DNA from: Rhizobium sp. SL42
GTDB taxonomy: Bacteria > Pseudomonadota > Alphaproteobacteria > Rhizobiales > Rhizobiaceae
Length of the DNA: 64,000 nt
Assembly (NCBI RefSeq): GCF_021729845.1
Contig: NZ_CP063397.1
Coordinates: forward strand, 1,440,001-1,504,000
Direction: 5' to 3'
The notes under the pieces: generated by a model
Seen by the model: only the letters and a program-made list of their open reading frames with translations
Told to the model about the DNA's origin: nothing
The model's database searches: none
Shown: one piece after another, positions 29,179-37,122 of the stretch
How the letters are laid out: each line of letters starts with the position of its first letter
Numbering within the stretch: position 1 is the stretch's first letter
Translations under genes and position numbers: made by a program

Positions 29179-29670
29179 TTATTCTGCGGCGTTGATCCGG
29201 CTGCGCGCCGCACCCTTGTTGATCATGTCCTGCTCAAACGTATGCAGCAGCACCTTCAGTTCCGGCTCCTGCACGCGCGATGACGCTTCCTGGCAGTTCA
29301 CCCATTCCATCCGGCGCATGCCCTTTTCCGGAAAGTCGTCGAGCATGTCCTTGACCTGAAGTGCATGAACCTGCACCCGGCACAGGATCTTCAGTCCGCC
29401 ATCCATGCGTTTGTGATAAGTATAGTAGCCGATCGGTTCCTTGCATGCCTTGCCCTTAACGCCAGCCTCCTCGTAGGCCTCGCGTTCGGCAACGGCATGG
29501 GCCTTCTTGCCTTCCATTGGCCAACCCTTCGGGATTACCCAGCGACCGGTGTCGCGGCTGGTCATCAGAAGCACTTCGAGATCACCGTTCTTCTTGCGCA
29601 GCCGAAAGCATATCGCCGCGAACTGCTGCCTGAGCGGTCGGCGGAACATGAGCTTCAGATCGGATGCCAT
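29179..29670 (-). CDS. Nudix hydrolase
   Basis: A 163-residue protein from ATG at 29670 (MASDLKLMFRRPLRQQFAAI); a TTG six codons upstream is an alternative with an AGGA before it. The Nudix-type segment is VIPKGWPMEGKKAHAVAERE then AYEEAGV. The REAYEEAG core is intact, but the glutamate normally eight residues before the Arg is Lys here, a variation seen in a rhizobial diphosphoinositol-phosphate-hydrolase-like subgroup. C-terminal: MEWVNCQEASSRVQEPELKV. Nudix enzymes hydrolyse nucleoside diphosphates linked to another moiety; the substrate of this one is unknown. Single gene, with no visible terminator. Confidence 0.82.
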   Translation of the reverse strand: MASDLKLMFRRPLRQQFAAICFRLRKKNGDLEVLLMTSRDTGRWVIPKGWPMEGKKAHAVAEREAYEEAGVKGKACKEPIGYYTYHKRMDGGLKILCRVQVHALQVKDMLDDFPEKGMRRMEWVNCQEASSRVQEPELKVLLHTFEQDMINKGAARSRINAAE

Positions 29671-29886
29671 ACGGCGCAAAATAGCCAAAAATCCTATACC
29701 TTAACTTTCTAATATGAATAAGACACGATAACGCGACAAGATGAAGACGTGGCAGCAAAAGCAACAGGTCAATACACAGATTCGTTCTGCTAACAGCTGC
29801 AGACCAGACGAGGTCACCGTCAAGCGACATGTCATGACGCAACTGACTAAGTTTGGTTGTTTGCACGCAAGTCCAGGCAGGAGCAG

Positions 29887-30642
29887 TCAAAGCACCTGCC
29901 AATGACGCAAGCCTTCGATCACGCCGGCCGCGCAGCGACCTTGCGTCTGGACGATATGTGGATTGGCCTTCGCGAGGCTTGCGAGTTCGCCAAGCGCATT
30001 GCCCGGCATGATTCCGCGCACGCACGGCAGCTCGAACATGGCGCGATCATTGCCGGTATCGCCGGCAACGACCACCTCGTCCAGCCCGATCGCCAGCCTT
30101 TGGCAGAGCCAGGCCAGTGCCTGCCCCTTGTCCGCCAGAACCGGGATCACGTCGAGATCGCGGTTGCTGGAATAAACGACCCGGGCGGAATGCCCCTCAT
30201 CCTGCAACAGCCGCTCCAGCTCCGCCAGCATTTCGGTCGTCGCATCGTGCAGAAACCAGCTCGATTTCAGTCCGTGCTGGAAACGTTCCGGCTGGCGACT
30301 GAGGTGGCCGAGGCCCGACAACAGCGTTTCGATCCGTGTGCTGTCGAAGTCGCGCCCAAGCGCGCCGGAATAATGTGGCGCAAGCGTTTCATCCTCTGCC
30401 GCATGCATCATCGTGCCCACGCCGCCAATGACGAAGTCTGCGGACGGCAGGCCTTCCTCTGATGTGAATTCCAGGATGTCCTCGACCAGGCGTCCGCTGT
30501 TATAGACGAGCAGCGGACGGGTCTTTGGATCGAGCGCATCCCAGAGCCTGGCAAATTCCAGCGTCGACCGGCAGTCGCCGGCAAGGGTGCCGTCGAGATC
30601 GGATGAAAAAAGCCGGATCGGTTTCAATCGCCGTCGTTCCAT
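29887..30642 (-). CDS. mfppB: Mannosylfructose-phosphate phosphatase (HAD, sucrose-phosphatase-like)
   Basis: A 251-residue HAD-superfamily phosphatase of the sucrose-phosphate phosphatase type. Motif I FSSDLDGTLAGD (nucleophile D15, acid D17), motif II VYNSGRLVEDILEF, motif IV VVVAGDTGNDRAMFELPCVR, then GIMPGNALGELA. It removes phosphate from mannosylfructose-6F-phosphate, giving the compatible solute mannosylfructose. Its start overlaps the end of the glycosyltransferase gene by 19 bp, so they are coupled. The pairing of SPS-like and SPP-like genes is that found in Agrobacterium tumefaciens, where they make mannosylfructose, not sucrose. True sucrose synthesis cannot be ruled out by eye. 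Confidence 0.8.
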   Translation of the reverse strand: MERRRLKPIRLFSSDLDGTLAGDCRSTLEFARLWDALDPKTRPLLVYNSGRLVEDILEFTSEEGLPSADFVIGGVGTMMHAAEDETLAPHYSGALGRDFDSTRIETLLSGLGHLSRQPERFQHGLKSSWFLHDATTEMLAELERLLQDEGHSARVVYSSNRDLDVIPVLADKGQALAWLCQRLAIGLDEVVVAGDTGNDRAMFELPCVRGIMPGNALGELASLAKANPHIVQTQGRCAAGVIEGLRHWQVL

Positions 30643-31961
30643 GGTTCGGCCCAGTCGCTTTCTTCCAATGCCTGCGCCACCGGACGCCCCTCGACCAGCG
30701 CCACCAGCTGCTGGGCGATGCCCGTCCAGGTGAACAGGCTGCGTGCCTTGTGCGCGCCCATGCGCGACAGACGGTCGTAGAGCCGCGGGTGCTTGAACGG
30801 CTTCATCATCGTAATGCCGAGATCCTCCTTGTCGAAGGGATCGGCAAACAGCGCATGACGTCCATAGCTCACCGCCCGGAACAGGCCGCCATGCACCGTG
30901 ATCACGGTCGGCGTTCCGCTGGCCATTGCCTCGATCGCGGTCATGCCGAAGGGTTCGTAGCGGCTGGACAGCACGAACATGTCGGCCGCGCGGTAGTAGT
31001 CCGGCAGATCATCATCGGCGATGAAGCCGGAGAAGTCGACGCGCTCTTCCAGCCCGTATTGCTTGACCTTCGCATGCAGCTCGTCGAGGATTTTCTGTTC
31101 CTGTGGATCAAGGTTTTCGCCGCCAAGCGCCAGATAGAGCCGTGCATCAGGAATGCGGCTTGCCATCACTGAAAACCCGTCGATCAGCAGGTCATACCCC
31201 TTGTTGGTCGCCAGCCGACCGAGCGCCAGTACCACCGTACCCTCGAAGCCGAGCCGGTTGCGGATCATCTGCCGCGACGCGTTGGAGACCGGATAGAAGC
31301 GGTTGTCGTCATAGCCCGGCGGGATCATGTGCACGCGGTTGCGGGCGACGCCATAGTCCTGCGTCAGCATGTCGAGCTGGATCGGCGTGGTCGCCACGAC
31401 AAGCTGGCAGCTGCGATAGACGATCAATTCGTGCTGGATGCGTTCCTTGAAGTTGAATTCGGTCTCGAACTTGTCGGCCCGCTCCGGATAGTCGGTCTCC
31501 ATCTGTCGCTTCTTCCACATGCCGAGCGAATGCGGCGTGTGAATGTGCGGAATGCCCAGGGCCTCGGACAGGCGCTGGCCGGCAACGCCCGCATCCCAGT
31601 AGTGGCTGTTGATGAACAGATAGGACAGGCCTTCGCGCCTGATGAAGCGCAGTGCCTTCTCGTTCCACTCGTTCAGATGGCGATGAAGATATTCCTTCGG
31701 AATGAAGTCGCGACCGCCACAGGGGATACGCACCACGCGGACATTGTCGTCGACAATGTCGATTTCCGGCTGATCCTCGAAGCGACGCGTATAGATATCC
31801 ACCTGATGACCGAGCTGCGCGAGCTTTTTGGCAAGCTCCAGAACATAGACCACCTGTCCGCCGGTATCGGCGGCCCCAAGGGGTGGATGCGCGGCCACGT
31901 AGCCATGCGTGGAAACCAGCGCGATACGCGGCGTTTCCTGCGGGTCGATATGTTTTGTCAT
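30624..31961 (-). CDS. mfpsA: Mannosylfructose-phosphate synthase (GT4 glycosyltransferase)
   Basis: A 445-residue GT-B fold, family GT4 enzyme close to sucrose-phosphate synthase. It transfers mannose from GDP-mannose to fructose-6-phosphate. Domains: N-terminal acceptor domain with LGAADTGGQVVYVLELAKKL, ELIVYRSCQLVVATTPIQLD and MIPPGYDDNRFYP; C-terminal nucleotide-sugar domain with VLALGRLATNKGYDLLIDGF and the E-x7-E motif in SRYEPFGMTAIEAMASGTPT. Start ATG at 31961 (MTKHIDPQETPRIALVSTHG); a GTG three codons earlier is less likely. Precedes and overlaps the phosphatase. The product accumulates under salt stress in Agrobacterium. The strong match to the remembered Agrobacterium protein supports Man rather than Glc donor. 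Confidence 0.82.
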   Translation of the reverse strand: MTKHIDPQETPRIALVSTHGYVAAHPPLGAADTGGQVVYVLELAKKLAQLGHQVDIYTRRFEDQPEIDIVDDNVRVVRIPCGGRDFIPKEYLHRHLNEWNEKALRFIRREGLSYLFINSHYWDAGVAGQRLSEALGIPHIHTPHSLGMWKKRQMETDYPERADKFETEFNFKERIQHELIVYRSCQLVVATTPIQLDMLTQDYGVARNRVHMIPPGYDDNRFYPVSNASRQMIRNRLGFEGTVVLALGRLATNKGYDLLIDGFSVMASRIPDARLYLALGGENLDPQEQKILDELHAKVKQYGLEERVDFSGFIADDDLPDYYRAADMFVLSSRYEPFGMTAIEAMASGTPTVITVHGGLFRAVSYGRHALFADPFDKEDLGITMMKPFKHPRLYDRLSRMGAHKARSLFTWTGIAQQLVALVEGRPVAQALEESDWAEPWNDGD

Positions 31962-32216
31962 GGTCCCCACTCAGAAAATGTGTTCGTATGAAGCGGATTG
32001 AAAACGCACATCATACGCAAAAGTTCCAAGTTGTGAGATTAAAATTTCAGAATTATGCATTTGCGTCATTATTTGACGACGTAAGTTGCTGAAATAAGCA
32101 ACAAAAAACTCAAGGCTGGCTGGCGGCCCCGCGGCGGTGATCCAAGCGTCCGCAAGACCATCGGACGTGGCAATCCGATCGGCGGAAAGGCAGCCGGGCT
32201 TGGTATCTGGCTAGGA

Positions 32217-33056
32217 TCAGTCGTTTTCCGGCTTGGCCTGTGCCGCGGCGCGCTGGCTGCGGGGCGACGTCGGCTGGCCCTCGCGGCGGATCATGCGCAG
32301 CCTGGAAACCCGACTCCACTCGTCCGATCTGGCCGTCTCGGCCGCTGCCTGCATGACGAAGTCGATATGCGCCTGAGCTGCCTTTTTCGCCATGACCGCA
32401 TCGCCGGCGAGAATGGCGTCATGGATCGCGATATGTTGTTCGAGCAGCTGTTCGCGGGCATTGGCAAGCGAGAACACGGCCTGGCGATTGAAGAAGATAC
32501 CCTCGGACAGCAGGCGGTAGCAGGCGCGCATCGTGTGCAGAAGGATCACGTTGTGCGCCGCCTCGCCGATCGCGTTGTGAAATTCGACATCGGCGGCAAG
32601 CTCGCCTTCAGGCTGGCCGATCGCGTGTGCCCTTCGCATATCGTCGATGATCCGCGACAGCAGCGCCTTGTCGGCCTCCGTCGCCCGCTTGGCGGCAAGC
32701 TCCGCCGTCAGCCCTTCCAGTTCGCGCCGGTATTCCAGATAGTCGCGGGTCGCGCGGGCATGCCGTGAAATCAGGTCGGTGATCGGCTTTGAAAATACCT
32801 GGCCGATGATATCGGCAACGAAAGTGCCGCCGCCGTGATGACTGACCAGCAGGCCGCGCGCTTCCAGTTCTTTCAGCGCCTCGCGCAGGATCGGCCGGGA
32901 AACGTCGAGCGATTGCGCAAGGTCGCGCTCGCCCGGCAACCTGTCGCCGTCGCGAAGCACACCGTCGAGGATCAGCAGTTCCAGCTGGTGCACGACTTCG
33001 TCGGCCGTCCGGCTATGGCTCACCCCTGCGAACAGCCCATCATCCTTCTCGCTCAT
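32217..33056 (-). CDS. GntR-family (FadR subfamily) transcriptional regulator
   Basis: A 279-residue regulator. Winged helix: VVHQLELLILDGVLRDGDRL, PGERDLAQSLDVSRPILREA, LKELEARGLLVSHHGGGTFV. The C-terminal FCD ligand domain has EYRRELEGLTAELAAKRATE, VEFHNAIGEAAHN and a final QLLEQHIAIHDAILAGDAVM with the metal-ligand histidines. PdhR/LldR/GlcC-type members respond to organic acids. Glycolate oxidase genes lie 4 kb away, but a direct link is not shown. The C-terminal tail is Arg/Ser/Ala-rich. A dyad with TTGGTC half-site upstream suggests autoregulation. Confidence 0.88.
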   Translation of the reverse strand: MSEKDDGLFAGVSHSRTADEVVHQLELLILDGVLRDGDRLPGERDLAQSLDVSRPILREALKELEARGLLVSHHGGGTFVADIIGQVFSKPITDLISRHARATRDYLEYRRELEGLTAELAAKRATEADKALLSRIIDDMRRAHAIGQPEGELAADVEFHNAIGEAAHNVILLHTMRACYRLLSEGIFFNRQAVFSLANAREQLLEQHIAIHDAILAGDAVMAKKAAQAHIDFVMQAAAETARSDEWSRVSRLRMIRREGQPTSPRSQRAAAQAKPEND

Positions 33057-33092
33057 CCGCGTCTCCTTTGGGGCGTTTTATCAAGCGGCAGC

Positions 33093-33109
33093 ATAATTGG
33101 TCAAATTAT
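33093..33109. promoter_or_regulatory. Candidate GntR operator
   Basis: ATAATTGGTCAAATTAT is a 17-bp near-palindrome with perfect 6-bp ATAATT/AATTAT arms and a TTGGTC half-site typical of FadR-subfamily regulators, 37 bp before the regulator's start codon. Confidence 0.5.
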
Positions 33110-33234
33110 CGATCCACTTTGTTCGTGGCGGAAACGCGACACTCGTCCGTTGCTTGCTGAGGCTGTGACGATTGGGCCTTTGCCGGATGTGCCTCCCGCT
33201 GCTACGTCTTGGCTGACGCAAGGGAGACGGACGC

Positions 33235-34506
33235 GTGGCGAAGGGTGATTTTGCATTTCCGCTGGCGCCGGACAGGGCCTTGGCGCTCGGCGAGATTCAT
33301 GCGCGGCCCTATGCGCTGGTCAAATCCGGTCGGGTAATCTTCCAGCTCGCTTTCATGACGGATGGCGGCGCGGCCGTGCACCATGCCGCGATCGCCGAGC
33401 TGTCGCGCGGTCGCGGCATTGCGCCACCGGAGCGCCAGGCCCGCCATCACCAGCTGGCCTGGGGGCAGGGCACCCTGCGCTGGGAGCGCCACACCGAATT
33501 TTCCACCTGGTTCTGGGATGGTCCGGCGCCGGAAAAATTCGGTGGCGACGTGCCGATTCATCCCTTCGGCGATGGCTTCACCGCACCGGGTCCGCTGATT
33601 TCCGGCATCAGGCTGGAACTGCGCCCGGACGGCCCTGAAATTGCCGAGGCCAAGGCCGCGTTCGATCCCGCCAGTCTCTGTTACAGCGAATTGAAGAACG
33701 GCCAGGCTGCTGTGCTCACCGATTTTCGCCAGGACGGAAACGGCCTGACCCAGATCCTGGTCATCGATCGCGGCATGACCGAAGCCGGCCGCGGCGCGCT
33801 GGTGCAGCGCCTGCTGGATATCGAGACCTATCGCACGACGGCGATGCTCGGCCTGCCGCTCGCCCAGACCTTGTCGCCGGAAATCCGGCGCATCGAGGAT
33901 GGACTGACGGCCGTTACTCAGCGCATGAAAGCCCATGCCCGCGAAGAATCCGACGAGATGCTGGCCGAGATCACCCGTCTTGCCGCCGAACTCGAGGCCA
34001 ATGCTGCGCTCAGCCTCTATCGCTTCGGTGCCAGTCGCGCCTATGACGGGATCGTGCGCGAGCGCATCAAGACGCTCGACGAAACCCCGGTTCCGGGCCA
34101 TGAGACGCTGGGCTCCTTCCTCGAGCGGCGTCTGGCACCCGCCATGCGCACCTGCCAGTCGATCGAAGAGCGCCAGGCCAACCTGTCGCGCAAGCTGTCG
34201 CGGGCGACGGGCCTCGTCCGCTCCTGGATCGATGTCGAGCTGGAGCGGCAGAACTCTGATCTTTTGACCACGATGAACCGGCGTGCCGAAATGCAGTTGC
34301 GCCTGCAGCAGACGGTCGAAGGCCTCTCGGTGGCGGCCATTTCCTATTATGTCGTCGGCCTGATCGGATATGCGGCCAAGGCGATCAGCCACGATATCCT
34401 GCCCTTCGATCCGGCGGTGATCACCGGCGTGTCCGTGCCGTTTGCGGTCCTCGGTGTTTGGTGGGTGGTGCGGCGGGTCCGGAAAAGTCACGAAGACGGG
34501 CATTGA
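33235..34506 (+). CDS. DUF3422 family membrane-anchored protein
   Basis: A 423-residue protein with a GTG start (33235). DUF3422 signatures: ALGEIHARPYALVKSGRVIF, HTEFSTWFWDGPAPEKFGGD and the C-terminal QLRLQQTVEGLSVAAISYYV followed by VGLIGYAAKAISHDILPFDP. The middle is mostly helical with probable coiled-coil character (RIEDGLTAVTQRMKAHAREE). Two hydrophobic spans at the C-terminus (VAAISYYVVGLIGYAAKA and ITGVSVPFAVLGVWWVV) anchor it in the inner membrane. The function is unknown; the family is widespread in alpha- and betaproteobacteria. Divergent from the GntR gene. The pattern of spans and loops resembles metal-transport-like CorA ends only loosely. Confidence 0.82.
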   Translation: MAKGDFAFPLAPDRALALGEIHARPYALVKSGRVIFQLAFMTDGGAAVHHAAIAELSRGRGIAPPERQARHHQLAWGQGTLRWERHTEFSTWFWDGPAPEKFGGDVPIHPFGDGFTAPGPLISGIRLELRPDGPEIAEAKAAFDPASLCYSELKNGQAAVLTDFRQDGNGLTQILVIDRGMTEAGRGALVQRLLDIETYRTTAMLGLPLAQTLSPEIRRIEDGLTAVTQRMKAHAREESDEMLAEITRLAAELEANAALSLYRFGASRAYDGIVRERIKTLDETPVPGHETLGSFLERRLAPAMRTCQSIEERQANLSRKLSRATGLVRSWIDVELERQNSDLLTTMNRRAEMQLRLQQTVEGLSVAAISYYVVGLIGYAAKAISHDILPFDPAVITGVSVPFAVLGVWWVVRRVRKSHEDGH

Positions 34507-34630
34507 AAGCCCTTGTCTTGCGGAAACGATGCCAATGCCTTGCCGGATTTTGTCCTGCCGAATTTGCTTGCCCGTCCTTGTCGGGCAGTCGATATAGGCT
34601 GCAACGGCAGGAACGGTACAAGCGGACTAG

Positions 34631-36040
34631 ATGGCTAGGCAGACACGCGCAAAATTCGACAAGAAGGGCTTGTCCGGCCTTGGTCTCGACAAACTGGTCG
34701 AGATCCTGCTTGAGGAGGCGACGGCCAACAAGGCGCTGAAGGCGCGGTTGCTGACGGCGCTGGCGGGCGAAACCGGTCCGCACGAAGTGGCCCGTCTGCT
34801 CGACAAGCGCCTCGATACCTATGATCAGGCCGTAACGCGCATCAACAATGCCCGCGCCAAGGACATGGCGATCGAATTCGCCGGTCTGTCACGCAACATT
34901 CTCTCCGAACTCGGCGCTGCCGATCCGGCCGGTGCCGCTGAGCGCATCCTGCGTTTTCTGGCATTGCGCTTCCCGATTTCCGCGCGACTGGTGTCGGACA
35001 ATGCGCGGCTGTGGAAGGTCTTCGACGATGCCGAAGTTGCCGCCGCCGAGTTGATCGGAACCATCGCGCCCGAAGAGCAGGTGCTACTGGTGCCGCAGAT
35101 CGAAAAGCTGCGGCTGCGCGATCGCTACGGCGAACACACCGGCTTCCTGTCGGCGCTGACCGGCGTTCTCGCCAAACCGGCGGCCGACGTCTGGAAGGCG
35201 CTGTTGAACGAAGTCCTGCCCAAGGAGCCGTTGAAGCTCGGGGCACTGGATCTCTTGCAGTCGCTGGCGATCCATCAGGGCGATCTCGACACATTGCTCA
35301 AGCTGGAAAACGGCAAACCGGAAAACCGCCGCGACACGCTGGCAATGGCCGGTCACCTGCATTCAGCCGGACGATTTCAGGAGGCGCTGGAATGGGTGCA
35401 GCAGCGCCCGAACGGCCTGCGTCTCTTGCCGTTCCGGGGTGAGCTGGTTTCCGTCGGTCCCGAATATGGTGCCCGCGAGCGCCGCTTGCTGGAGGCGGAC
35501 ATTCTCGAACGGCTGAAGCGCCGCGAGGATGCCCAGGCGCTACGCTGGCGCGAGTTTTCCGAGACCTTCGATCCTGCCGTGCTCAAGCTCTACCTGTCGA
35601 AACTCGACGATTTCGCCGAATTCGATGAAATCGACCGCGCCTTTGCCGTGGTCGAGAATGCCAGCGACATCTATGCGGCCCTGGAGTTTTTTGTCACCTG
35701 GCCGAGGCTTGACCGGGCCGCGGCCCATGTGCTGCGCCATGATCATCGCTGGGAAGGTCGCTATTTCGAGGATCTGGCGCCGGCAGCAGAAGCTCTTGCA
35801 GACCAGCAGCCCCTGGCGGCGACGGTCCTTTACCGCACGCTGATCACCGACATTCTCCGCCGCGGCATCGGCGTCGCCTATCCCCATGCCGCCCGCTACC
35901 TCGTCGAGCTTGGCCGGATCGCACCGCATCTGCCGGACGATGCAAGGCTCAAGGATCATGAGGATTTCGTCGACGACCTGCGCCGCAATCATCCAAAGAA
36001 GCATGGCTTCTGGAGCGCGGTGCCGGGTATCTGGCCTTAA
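34631..36040 (+). CDS. DUF6880 family cytoplasmic protein
   Basis: A 469-residue, largely alpha-helical protein that begins MARQTRAKFDKKGLSGLGLD and carries DUF6880-like stretches: KLVEILLEEATANKALKARL, RLLDKRLDTYDQAVTRINNA, ADPAGAAERILRFLALRFPI. TPR-like solenoid character continues to the C-terminus (AARYLVELGRIAPHLPDDAR). Its final residues HPKKHGFWSAVPGIWP are typical of the family. No enzymatic motif, signal or span is visible. In other bacteria such proteins are often linked to SWIM zinc-finger genes, absent here. Transcribed in the same direction as the DUF3422 gene with a gap of 124 bp. Function unknown. Confidence 0.72.
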   Translation: MARQTRAKFDKKGLSGLGLDKLVEILLEEATANKALKARLLTALAGETGPHEVARLLDKRLDTYDQAVTRINNARAKDMAIEFAGLSRNILSELGAADPAGAAERILRFLALRFPISARLVSDNARLWKVFDDAEVAAAELIGTIAPEEQVLLVPQIEKLRLRDRYGEHTGFLSALTGVLAKPAADVWKALLNEVLPKEPLKLGALDLLQSLAIHQGDLDTLLKLENGKPENRRDTLAMAGHLHSAGRFQEALEWVQQRPNGLRLLPFRGELVSVGPEYGARERRLLEADILERLKRREDAQALRWREFSETFDPAVLKLYLSKLDDFAEFDEIDRAFAVVENASDIYAALEFFVTWPRLDRAAAHVLRHDHRWEGRYFEDLAPAAEALADQQPLAATVLYRTLITDILRRGIGVAYPHAARYLVELGRIAPHLPDDARLKDHEDFVDDLRRNHPKKHGFWSAVPGIWP

Positions 36041-36082
36041 GTCGGGCAGCGCCTGCCTTGCCCCTGTTATGTAGGTGGATGC

Positions 36083-36979
36083 TTACCGATCCCAGTAGGG
36101 GTTTGGTCCGTAGAGTTCGGCCAGATAATCGATGAACAGCCTTACCTTGGCCGGCAGGAACTGCCGGCTGGGATAGACCGCCGACAGCGCCACGTTGCGC
36201 GAGCTTTCGTAACCCGGGAGAACCTGAACCAGTTTCCCGGACTTGAGTTCCAGGCCGATATCCCAGGTCGAACGTAGCGCGATGCCGAGCCCGGCGATCA
36301 CGGCTTCGCGGATCACCTCGCTCGAATTGGTCGTCAGCATGCCCTCCGGCCGAAGCGTGACGGGTCCGGTCGGCCCCTCCAGCCGCCAGGCCTCATGATT
36401 GTGCGCCGGCAGGCAGCGATGGCGTTTGAGATCTTCCAGCGCCGTCGGTTCGCCATGCGCGGCGAGATAGTCCGGCGAGGCGCAGAGAACACGGCGGACC
36501 GGCGCGAGCTTGCGGGCGACCAGCGAACTGTCGTTCAGCTCGGCAATACGGATCGCCAGATCGAATCCGCTGCCGACAATGTCGGTGAACTCGTCGGAGA
36601 GAACCAGGTTGATCGCGAGATCGGGATGCGCCTGCATGAAGGGCTTCAGGTGCGGCGCGATATGCATGCGGCCGAACGAGGTCGGCGCCGAGATTTTCAG
36701 CGTGCCATTGACCTCCGACGAGCGGCCGGACGCAAAGGCTTCCGCTTCCTCCAGTCCGCCGAGTATCGTGACGACACGCTGATGAAACCCCTGGCCCGCC
36801 TCCGTCAGGGAAATCTGTCGCGTCGTGCGTTGCAGGAGTCGGGTTCCGAGCTTGTCCTCCAGCCGCTTGATGCGTTTCGACACCACGGCGGGCGACAAGC
36901 CCAGATCGCGCGCGGCTGTCGACATGCTTCCGGCCGCGATCACGCGAACGAACACTTCAAGATCCCCGAGGTTTGTCAT
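36083..36979 (-). CDS. LysR-family regulator, likely of the glc genes
   Basis: A 298-residue LysR protein of the CrgA-like group: MTNLGDLEVFVRVIAAGSMS, TAARDLGLSPAVVSKRIKRL, EDKLGTRLLQRTTRQISLTE. The effector domain is conserved (GTLKISAPTSFGRMHIAPHL, SEVIREAVIAGLGIALRSTW). It is divergent from glcD with a 143-bp shared intergenic region, the usual position of a regulator controlling the neighbouring operon, so regulation of glycolate oxidation is plausible. The inducer is not predictable. Confidence 0.86.
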   Translation of the reverse strand: MTNLGDLEVFVRVIAAGSMSTAARDLGLSPAVVSKRIKRLEDKLGTRLLQRTTRQISLTEAGQGFHQRVVTILGGLEEAEAFASGRSSEVNGTLKISAPTSFGRMHIAPHLKPFMQAHPDLAINLVLSDEFTDIVGSGFDLAIRIAELNDSSLVARKLAPVRRVLCASPDYLAAHGEPTALEDLKRHRCLPAHNHEAWRLEGPTGPVTLRPEGMLTTNSSEVIREAVIAGLGIALRSTWDIGLELKSGKLVQVLPGYESSRNVALSAVYPSRQFLPAKVRLFIDYLAELYGPNPYWDR

Positions 36980-37122
36980 GAGTAGGTGCCATTGTTTCCC
37001 AAATTGTCATAAGTGCATAGCATTTGCTGTTCGGCATTTAAAGTGGTAAGTAAATTATACCAGTTAAGCGGAGTTGAGCATGCGGTCGTCCCCGTCTAGG
37101 GTGGGAGTAAGGGGGAGAACAG

